This document shows positions 27,201 to 39,200 of a stretch of 64,000 nt of DNA, one piece after another. The stretch is from Sinohyriopsis cumingii (lineage: Eukaryota > Mollusca > Bivalvia > Unionida > Unionidae). The notes beneath the pieces were generated by a model. It was not told the DNA's origin and searched no databases. It was given only the letters and a program-made list of their open reading frames with translations. Position 1 is the stretch's first letter. Every line of letters begins with the position of its first letter. Location of the stretch: positions 105,686,602-105,750,601 of the forward strand of contig CM068826.1 in the NCBI GenBank assembly GCA_028554795.2, written 5' to 3'. The translations under genes were made by a program, and so were the position numbers.

Positions 27201-30200
27201 GTGAACTATGAGATATCCTTTTCATTTAATTTACAATACTCTTGACTGATAGTCATTTATTTAATTGATAATACACTAACTGCTAGTCATTTATGTAACT
27301 GACAGTACACTGACTGGTAGTCATTCATTTAACTGATAATACACTAACCAGTAAACATTCATTTAACTGATAATACACTAACTGGTAGTCATTCATTTAA
27401 CTGATAATGCACTAACTGGTATTCATGAATTACATTCATAACATTGTCCATTAGAATCTGATTCATGTTTAGAAGTTTTTGTCTCCTTATAGATTGAAGA
27501 GAATACATATTATGCAACAAAATCCACTTGTTTTCTTTTCAGTCCACTTAAATCTGCCTTAGAAGTCAGTCTAGTCTGATCAAAATTTGTAAATCTACTG
27601 GTTTGATGTGCTGATTCTGTAATATGTATCTTATTGTTTTAAAATTAAATTAGAATGAAGTGTAGTTATTGTTATTTTTATATGGTAACTTTTGAGTCAA
27701 TTGACTTTTAAAGAAACTGCAGACTAATCCACCAGAATATGTTGAGACTGTAGAGGTACAAAATTTATATGACTTAGAATTTCATGTGAAAACAGCATAA
27801 CTGCAGCAGGTTGTACATTTTTTCTTCCTAATTGAAATGATAATTTTTAAGCATTTTGCTTGCATTTTCTGTAATTTATTCATGCATCTACATGTAATTC
27901 AGCATGTTTGCTGTATGCACATATGTCCAGCTTTATAGTATCATATGCTGGGACACTGCATGCTGTGAGATTGTCAGTCATTTAAGCATGACTGCAGCTT
28001 TCAAATTCAGTAGGATGCAATTTATCCTGGAAAGCAGAATCATTGTGATTTTTAAAGTCAGTATAGCATGACTACAGCATGCATATTCATCATGTTAGCA
28101 TTCCATGCTAGAAATCAATTTAAGTGAAAGCTGGTGCTGGCAAATACTTTGGCAGTGGATTTTGCTACCAACTTAGCAGCAGCCAAATGATATTGGTAAA
28201 GAACAGCAGGACAACACACTTAATTTAAAGTATTTTTATGGCAACATTTATCTTGTTCCAAAACTGACAAAAGAGCTATTCAAAACAAGTTTTCACTACT
28301 CAGGCTCACTAATTTGGAACAGCATTCCAAAGGAAGGAAATTGAACTATAAATTAATTTCACTATTAACTAATAAATTGGATGAAAAATTAAAAACCCTG
28401 GTTATAGTAGGAACTTTTACCCCCATATTTTGTATAAAGAATGTTTAAATAATGCAGTGTCTTAAATATACTTCTCAACATACAGGGGTATCATGATCAC
28501 TGCTCAATAAAACAAAAAAAGCAAATTTACATGAGGGCCCTGACCATGACCAAATCTGCTTGATGAATTCTTTGAAATCCGGGAGTTTGTTGGGCAGGCT
28601 ATTTCAGGCCCATGGGGCATCAAATTTCAAAGAATGTTTACATGTTATGTGGTCTTTACTCTTGGTATTGTGGAACAATTCAATGTCAGATATTATAGTA
28701 CTGCTGCAGTCTTTGAATTTGACCAGATCATTCAAGTAATTAGTAGATTATTTTGCAAAGCATCTCTTATACTTCATTTGTCATGTATTTTAATCCATGA
28801 ATATGACAAGAGGGAAGATCTGTTTTTTTAAACATAGTCATATGAGATAACAAAATCATTATGCATAGTCATATGAGATAACAAAATCATTAAACATAGT
28901 CATAAGATAACAAAATCATTAAACATTCATGTAGTCATGTGAGATAACAAAATCATTAAACAACACTTTTAGTACACTATCCTTTTTCCATTTTCTCAGA
29001 ATTTTGTTTGCTACAGAATGCAAATTAAGTGAGCAATAATTAAAGTTTGACCTAATGAAACATTTCTTGATTGTTAATTTAATATTAGTGTACAGGTAGT
29101 GGTTGAGACATTTCAAGATGTTTAATCATTTTGCCACTTTTTGACAGATCTTAGACATGTGGTTGCTTAAATTTTAGTTATTTTGAGTCAAGATCTGTTG
29201 CAGTCCATATTTTATGGTCTTCTATGGTGAAACTGGAAATATTTTTAGTGGTTTGGCCATGAACAATGGCTTAGAATTAGGAGATTGGCTTGCATACCAT
29301 TGGCTGCAAATCGGTCAGCTGATAGTTTACTGTCATTTGAAACTATTTGGATGTTACGTATTATGAGAAGGTGTTGTCATTAGCATAAGTATTCAATGAT
29401 ATTTGTTTAGGGAAAAACAAATGAGGTCCTAATATTGAACATTGTGGTGCTCCTTTGGAGGTTTTATGTGTGTGGCAATTCTGTTTTCAATTTGCTGAGT
29501 TTCATATAAATGTAAATTTCATTGACAAATTTTGCATACACATTTTGAGATGGGATTTACAAACAACCATAGTGTACATTTCGTATGTAAAGTCAGAATC
29601 CATATTGTACATCTCATTTGTCCACATGTCAAAATAAATTACATGAACTATGAAATATATTAGCAGTTAAAGTGTTATTCCTGATGCTGAAAATAAAATT
29701 AGTACTGGGACTATTACATTCCTTGACAGGAACCATTACATTCCTTGACAACTTTGAAAGTACTGGTTTCTGACATTTTAAATTCAGGGCTTTCAAATCC
29801 ATGAAAATTGACATTTTAGATTTAAAGTCCTTGAAAATCCTTAAAAAAATCATTTTGTTCTTGTGAAACTATCTTTCATCATACAGTTCCAGGAATATTG
29901 GCATGATCAGTTTATCCGCAATCTTGTTCTGTACCCATCTACAGTTAATTCAGCTGACTTGGTTTGGTATTATTCATATTTCCATATTTGGCTTTCATGA
30001 TTATTGTCTATAATTGTGGCCATGGAAATTTACTTTAGAGGCTTTAGATGTCCTGGGAAGGTTTTTTAATTTCACTTCAGAGGAATCATGCAAATCCTGA
30101 TAATGGCAGTGTGGTTTACAAAATACCATGAATGGGTTTCTCTGGCCGTCTCAACATTTAACCTTTCAATGCACTGGTAACCTCATTTACGTAATAGGGA

Positions 30201-33200
30201 AAAAGTGATACCTGGTGCGCTAGGTACACATTTTCTAATCCCACTGTGTTGGCCTCAGGACAGATTGATGGCTAGATATAAAGGTAAATAGATAGATTTA
30301 GATGGAAAGGTTTAAAAGCTGACATCATTTTGAAATGACTTCTTATCACTCTCAACTGTTCTAAAAAGATTTATTGCTATTTGTAGAGCTCGCATTAGTC
30401 AGAAGTGAGATGTAATAGTCACTTTTCTGGTGCCAGTGTCATTCAACAGATTATTAAGTCTTTGGATACAGTTTTCCATCTGCATATTTCCTAAACCTCA
30501 TTATATATTCTCATCATACTTGGCTTGAATCATTATAAGCTAAAACAATTCAATCTATGACATACTCATTTGCTCCTATGACCTTGGACTGAAAGACACA
30601 GTCATAGAACAGTTGTGTTAATGCTTTTGTTAAAATTTATTCGTTTGCTTATATTTTTTAAAACCATTTTGATAAATTTTGTTCACAGACTGGAATAATC
30701 ATTATAAAGCTAAGTCAGTTCGTTATGTGCCCCATCACTTGTTTGATCTTAAGAGTACTAGTCATGAATAATTATGCTTAAGAGTACTAGTCATGAATAA
30801 TTATGCAGCTAAGACAATTCATTCCACAACATGCATACTTTCTCTTTATATATTCGACTCCACTTATCTGGATAGCCATTTCACATATTTGCATAATTCA
30901 CTAATTTGAATACATTTCCATGAACATATTCTTTTCTTCATCTCAGACTACAAATTCTTTTAGTTATTTGCTTATTGTTTGTTTGCAGAATCTGCATATG
31001 TATGTAAATATTTGTCCACAAATTTGCCTTTAGTCAGCTTTCAGTTGCATAATTAGAGAGGATCAAATGCTTTCTTAAACTGCACATGGCTAGCAGGCTT
31101 TGTAAGCTGGCTTGACTACTCACCTTTCATATTACATTAACTAAAATAACACAATTTTAGAGGGTAGATTAATATGCTAATTGTGTATTAAATTACATTG
31201 ATGAATTGTAATTTAATTAGTTGATATTCATCTCACAACTAATTTCTATTGTACCTGTATATCATCAGAATGAATAAGAGGAAATGGAACAATTTATCAC
31301 TTGGTAATAATGTAAAAATAATTAAATTACTTGAGCAGGATATTTCAATCTATTCATCTATCAGTTTGTCATTTGCAGTTATATCAGAAGTTATCTCCCT
31401 TTAATTCTGGTTGGCACATTTATATCTGGATAACTGACAAATAGTCCAAGCAAATAATGTATACCTATTTGTGATATTATGATTACATCAAGTATTGCTT
31501 GTTTGCCATATGTTGTTTTTAAGCTCTATCAAAGGTACATTGTATCTCATATTGCTGATATGGGTGATTTCAAGAATTAGCTAGGTGATTTTTGGTAACG
31601 TTCCTAAAAAAAAAATATTCTAGACATATGGCAGTTTCATTGAAGAGTTAACATTTGATTGAGCACAAAATACTTTTCTTATCTATCTTTCAGGCTTGTC
31701 AGGGACAGGAGGTTGATCAAGGAGTGGCCTTAGATGTTGCAGATTCCAAGGCAGTCGCACCAAGAGAAAAAAGCATAAAAAAGATTCCCATAGAAGCTGA
31801 TATCTTGAGGGCTCATTCTTCTGTTCCAGGTATTGTGTGGATGAAGTCTGTTCTGTATTACTTTAGGCAAAAGATCTCATATGAAAGAAAGATTGTGTCA
31901 CTGAGTATGATATTCTTCTGAACTGGGAGGGTAATTCTTTACCTTCCAGTAAGTGTGATAGCAGAATCCATCTTGTTACAATAATGTGGGATGGGGAAAA
32001 ACTGGGAGGGTAATTCTTTACCTTCCAGTAAGTGTGATAGCAGAATCCATCTTGTGCAATAATGTGGGATGGGGAAAAACTGGGAGGGTAATTCTTTACC
32101 TTCCAGTAAGTGTGTTAGCAGAATCCATCTTGTCCAATAATGTGGGATGAGGAAAAACTGGGAGGGTAATTCTCTACCTTCCAGTAAGTGTGTTAGCAGA
32201 ATCCATCTTGTGCAATAAGCATATTTAGTTTTTTTATTTCTTGCAAAAATGGATTACTTTGTTGGCAAACTTTGTTTTGAAAAATTAGACATTTTGATGG
32301 TGCCTTTGGTGTCAATGAGTGTTTATTTGTGGCATTCTAACATTCCTTATCATTAATGATAGAGATTTTCCAGGTGGGATGCCATTGTGGAAAAGTCTTT
32401 ATCCTTAATCATTTCACATGATGTTTCTTTACCTCAGCAGTCTTTTTTTTTAATTTGCATGGTCAGTTTGCTTATGTGACTATTTTAAGCATTTAGAGAC
32501 CACAGAATGGTTACAAAAACACATTGTGTTGACCACAGAAAGCAGGTGACCATTTAATACGTTATTTTTATGGAGGAAATTTCACAGGGGAAATGGGAAT
32601 GGCTGTTCAAACCAGGTGACCAGTATAGAAAGGTTTTCATTATATCATGTTGGACTCTCAATGTTTAGTCATCGTTATGGATGTTGTCATAGAAATATAT
32701 TTTCTGAAAGTTATTTAATTAGAGCAAATTACTTATTGTAAATAAAGATTAATTACTGAGTAAAAGTTGACAAAATTTGTTTAAAAATGTGCATTTTTCA
32801 CATGGTTTTTCCCACATAGGCAGACTGTGTCACAGATAGTCATGAATGAGATAATTTATATTTTCAGTGAGTGTACTTAGGTAGATCCCACATGGACAGT
32901 GTCAGATATGGTTTGTGTGTGAGAGAATTTATTATCATCAACTAGCTAGATACACCAAAACCTACCCACAACCTTAATGGAAAAGTGGAGAGAATCAGCT
33001 GTTAATGTAAACTACATGTAGTGTGAAATGATGCATTTTGCCCAATTAGCAAAGTCACGGTTATCATGAGAAATAATTTGTCCAAAATACTGATGTGATG
33101 TCAATCAAACCAAGCCTCTTTTTTACTCGTTTTTACATGTTCTAAGGAAGATATAACTGGTTTAGAAACAAGCAGTTCCACTATATTTATCCATTGTATC

Positions 33201-36200
33201 ATGATACCAACTGTGAACTGTCAAACCCTTAATTTATAGGTCAAGGTCACAGCAAGGACAATTATTTTGTGAAAAGTTGCATCTACATAATATCACTTTC
33301 AGTGGGTTTTTTTTGGTATACAATGGCAGTTCATTAATGCCGTAGAGAAATAAGATAGGTCCAAGGATTGTGCCTTATTTTATTGGACCATTACTTTATA
33401 GAGTATTGTTTATCTGCACTTGCTAGGTTCTCTTATTAAGATTGTATCCCTGAAATAGTTGTTACACTAAAATTATTATAAATTGTTATAAATGTGCTTT
33501 CCAACAAGTATGTCAACAAAGGCAAATGCTTTCTTAGATCTAAAAAGTTTTGATTCTGTTATGTGACCCATATCAATGTTTCAAGTTATTTATCAGTTAT
33601 CTTAATTAGCACAGGATGACACGAGTGCTTTGATAGAAAGCCTGACTGGTGTTGATGTAAGCCTCAGGTCATTGTTAAGCAAGTATTGATTTGTTTTGCA
33701 ACAGGTTTCTCATCAATTCTGGAAATGGTGGGTAGGACTGAACTAGGTATGTTATTTTCAGGAAGATCTTTTTCATTGCCCTTATGTATGGTATTATTCT
33801 TGCCCTCTTTATGGTATAAGGAAATTTAATACATTATTGGCTTAAGTTTATAATGTGTGATGTTGACTTGCATACAGTGTATTATATTAGCCCTTGGTTT
33901 CAACAATATAGGACCTTTACCATTTAACCCTGTGCTTTTTAGAGTAGTAAGGTGTTGAGAGAGTGTCATACATTTTTGCTGCTTGTTTCTAGAATATTTT
34001 TGAGGTTCTGAAGTTTGGAGCCCACATTCTTCTAATTTGGTATAGTTTGGTGTTGGGTCATTTAATAATTTGATATCATTAGCATAATTGCAGAAATGTT
34101 TGTTTAGATGTTATGTCCTTTCTCTCAGTCAAGACTCTTTTCTTTTGAGCTGGTAAACTTGGATTTTTTTTGGGGGGGGGGGGGGTCACTAATATATTTC
34201 CAAAATGTTCTGCTGTCTTTGTTTTGTTTACTGCTTCCATGAAATAAGATTGTTTTGATTTCCTTATAAGAAACACTTAATTCTTGTGCCATAATCTGTA
34301 ATTTCCTTGATCCCTTGAGCAAATTGCTAGAGTTTTGTACATGGATGTATGAAAGACTATATCTTGTTGTTGTTGTTATAGGGTTTAACGCCATTTTTTA
34401 GCACATGAGAGGCTATACATGGTGGCCAGTTTTAATGGTGGAGGAAGAACCCAGGAAATCCCTGGAAAGAACCATCAACCCTCGAGAAGCTACTGGCAAG
34501 CTTTCTCACATAACCACATTGGCCGATTCCGAGACTCTAACCCAGTCAGACAGAGGTGAGATGGCAGTGATCCTTAATGGAGAGTGCTTTAGACCACTTG
34601 GCCACTCGGGGCCCCACAATATCCTGTAATTTAGCATTGAAATTAATTTGGAACAGAGAAATTTTTATACAGAATTATGATGGACACTCCTGCTGCAGCT
34701 TTGTCAGTATTCCTTTAAAAGTTGTTACCTTATGAAATTTGTTAGAGTACATTATTAGTATAGAATTCAGAAATCATAAAAATACAGGTTAAGACCCAGA
34801 TTTGTTGTGGAGACCAAATTGTTAGGGCCTGTTTTTTTGTTTTTTTGTAACTAACGTTCCTTGCATATGTTAGATACTTTAGGGATACATATAAGAAAAT
34901 GCTTTACTGTTAATACAAGTTGTGGCAAACATAGGTTAGGGGTTGGGGTAAGGTCTTCTTCCATTTATACAGAACTTAAGATATAAATTTTTCTATGTCT
35001 CAGCTGTGTATAGACCAGCTCATAAATTTACCTTCAGATGTTTGTTCTGATATACATAGTAAGGGACATAGATTTTGTCTGGGTACATAGATTTTGTCTG
35101 GTACATAGATTTTGTCTGGGTACATGTACAATTGAACCTTACTTTATCTCACATGAATGAAATTGGCTCTTCAATAAACAATCGAACTATCTTCTGATCA
35201 GTGTAACCATGTAATTGATGTTGTCTTTTGACCCAGATACCAAATCCTGTATGATTAGAAACCAAATTTCATTCAGCTTTTGAATTCACCCTAACCTAGA
35301 CATATTTGAATGATGGCAACGTCATTATTAAAACCTTCAAAAAATTATGTGATCTTAATTTGCCAAAAGTGTACTACCTGCAGACAATCCTCTAATTTTC
35401 CAGAGTAAATTTAATAAAGCAAGAACTTCATATGGTGGCCATATATTTCTTGATACAGATGTTTAGAAAGATGGAGACAAGGTTGCTGCTGCTCTTGCAA
35501 TACCCCACATCATCATCTCCAGCTGGTAACAGAATACAGCTTCCATCTTTACTTACCAAGTTACAGCCATTCATAAAACATAAATTCAGTTTTCATGCCC
35601 TCCAAAACTCAATCTTTTCAGATCCACCTTACACACTGAAATTACCCTACAGAATCTTCAATTTTGACAATCCTCTAATATCCTGTTTTATAGAGACATG
35701 ATCTTATGGAGTTTTGGAAAAGTATCTTTTACTGTTGACTCTGCAGTCACAGAGGTATTAAAGGCCATAGAAGAATAGATTAGGATAATAGATAAGGCAG
35801 TCAATGATACCTGCAGTTCCCAATTCCAGAGTGGAAGAATCCATATGGGAGCTTGAGTATTATATCAATATGTTCTGTATACTTGGCAAGATATGTGGAA
35901 TGAAAACTCCACAAACAAGTTTTGAAACATCAAATCCAGCAGTGGTGAGTTGGCATCATTGATATAATTCATATACAACAAATCACAGAAATTTGGCAGT
36001 ACTGTGCTACATACATATCATTCTCAAACACTGACTTCCTGAATGGTAAAACCTTGACCATAAAGTGTATTGTGCCAGTGTTTACTCACTGTGCAAAAAA
36101 TCTGCCATATTCCTTCACAACTCAACCCACCATTATTTCACTCCATGCAAGATCATACCGGTCTCACCCTGAATTCCTACAGGCACCTAAATTCAGCATG

Positions 36201-39200
36201 AAAACCCAAGGACTGGTCCCCAGTGCCATTTAGCAGGGACACCTTAAAGCTCAAAAGCATTGGGTGAGTATCCCATATTACTTTGTTTTGCTCTTTCTTT
36301 GTTTTGGATTCCTCATTATCATAGACAAATCCTATCTCATTCCATCCCAATTTCTTCATTTATCTCGGCATGGAGAACTAAATCACATCCATTGATTTAC
36401 AGTACATCTGCCTTTAGAATATTCAGTGGATATCACCCCAGTGATTAGTCGCATCTTTGTTTGAGACTGGCTTCACCACTTGGGTCTTGTCAGTGTGGCT
36501 ACAAACCCTCCCATATTGTACTGCCACAGAAAAGACAGCAGCATATTGCCATCCTATCTTCAGTGGTTATTAAAGAATTTGTTGAGTATCCTTCAATATT
36601 AATTTCAAATCTGACGCTGTTGTTCTTAATAAAATTATCTATATAATGGTATGCAAAAATATATAGCTCATGAAGAAAGGCAGAAATGAAATTTAATATG
36701 ACTTTTTATCACATATTTGGTACACTTTGCCTACAGCGTGTGCAGTTTCGTATTTTTTATATTATACAGGTGAACATACCACTTTATGTGATTCTGATTG
36801 GTCCATGGCTGCGATCATGGGAAAACATTTTTAACCCTGCCTTCTGGAATTTTTTGTTTTCATTGAACATTTCTGGCCACAATATTTTGATTTGACTCGC
36901 GAAAGGGAATCAGGAAAAAATGGTCTTTTCTGTTTCAGTATTGCCAATTTACCCCCACAGGGGTTTGTTATGTCATGTATAACATGATATGTCATGTATA
37001 ACATATCATAACATGAAAAAGGGCAAAACCTCCAAGACAAGAACAATAACAACAAGTAAAACTACGGGTATTGCTTAGATGATAAAGAGGGTGGGAATGG
37101 ATGGATGGTATATCTGTAGCATGGAATTCACCCTATACGTAAGCTTGGTTTAAATGTGAACTTAATGAAGTAAATAAACTCACCTTTGTTCACAATGTGA
37201 CATCACACACATTAGACATTTTGTGTTGACAAATGTTTTGTCTTTTGTCAAACGTTCTGTTTATTTGGATAGATGCATATTCTTTGATTTATTGTTATCA
37301 AAAATGTATAATATACTTTTACTATTTCAAATTTGTTTGGGACTATTTTTTATGCACAACAAATGAAAGGTACAGCATCTGTCAAAATGAACAAAATTAT
37401 TCATTCTTCTTTCTATCTAAATAATTCTACTGAAATAAAACTACATGATAAAAAGATTCTCAGATGGGTAATGATTTAATATTAATTTTATGAAACTCAT
37501 TAAATAATGTCCAACTTTTGCTTGCCAAGGCTCGCAAAAGCGGGATATTATTAAACTCATTTCATAAATTCAATATTAAATCGTTACCCATTTGAGATCC
37601 TCTATCAATATAATCAATCAGAATTGTTGAGAAAATATGAATTTATTTACATATGGGTCAAAATTCTTTGTTGTTCCTTCTGCCTGGAAAATGGTTTCTT
37701 GTTGACATGGGTTACCTGAAACAGATTGAGCAAATCAAAAGATGAGATCTCACATGTTCATAATACTCAGAAAAGAAAGGAATGATATTTTGGGTTATCT
37801 GCCCATCATACAAGGAACTAGCCCTTTAGTCCAGTTGAATTTCTTGCACATATTGGCTTATGAGGTGCAACTACACTAACATCTTCCAGGCTGTGGAATG
37901 AAGGTCAGAAATGGTATTTTCAAGCTCTTACCTCAAAGATCTATCATCTTAAAGGGCTCATTTTGACCTGGTGAGACTTATGCCAATATTACAAAGCTAT
38001 ACCTCTCTACTTCCACTGGATTTCAGGAGTGAAAATATTTACACTGCATCTATGCATAAATCTATTCAAGCACTTGATCAAGCTAAAATGTTCTGTCTGA
38101 ACCTGGAACAAGTTGGTATGGAGTACCACAAGGCTCACTTCTAGGTCCATTATTGTTTATACTGTTTATTAATGACCTACCGCTTTTACTAAGTGACTCT
38201 ATATCATCTTCAGATCTCTCTACAGATGACTCAACATTGTCAGACATACAAAACACAAAGCATGAACTGGAAATTCTTTACAAGATGCCCTTAACAAACC
38301 GGACAACTGGTGCACATGCAATGGCATGGTAGTAAATAATGGTAAAACTAAAATATTACTTATCTCAACAAGGCAAAAAAGAACAAATTAAGATAATGAT
38401 GAACTATGTCTGACATGAAAGGATATAAATTTGCAAATGGTCTATCCTGATAGACAACTTGGTAAATGGTAGGATAAGACATTTTCTCCCTGAAAGGCAC
38501 AGAAAACTATTTTATAACAGTTACATACGAGACTATTTGGACTACTGTAATACAGTATGGGGTAATTCAAATGATAAAAACATAGCAAAGCTGGCACATC
38601 TTCAAAAAAGAGCATTTGGCTAATATCAATCCAGAAAGAAAGCAAGGGAAATTCAGCTTTTAAGTTAAATATATTACCTATTAAAGACTGAACCTGGTTG
38701 AGAAAAGCCAAATTAATGTACAGGATATCCAATAATGGTGCTCCTGAATATTTACAACCACTATTCTATTATAGGCTACCTGGTAATACTCCCCACCTGC
38801 AATCAGTGTCTACCAAACAGTATAAAATTCCCAATCCGTAAAAGGAATTGTTCAGGAATAGTTTCCAGTACTCTGGAACTTTGCTCTGGAATAGTATTCC
38901 AGTTGAGATTAGATATGCCCCCTCTATTTCCTTCTTCCAAAAACCAATGTATCCAGTGGCTTCAGAGATGCAGCTAAAAGAAATTTCCTTCATATGAGAA
39001 CCTCAGGGTAGGTTAGTTCTTTAGCTAATTGTGTTAACCTGTTTCAATAAAATTATTATTATTACGATTGTTATTATTAAATGATGTGGTAACCCATGCC
39101 CATGTCTTTCATGAGACTCCAATTTGCATATGGTAGAAGACTACAGCAAAGCCAGGTCAGTGGTAAGGGGATGTAACTCCCTCTTTTTACCTGTTCACAG

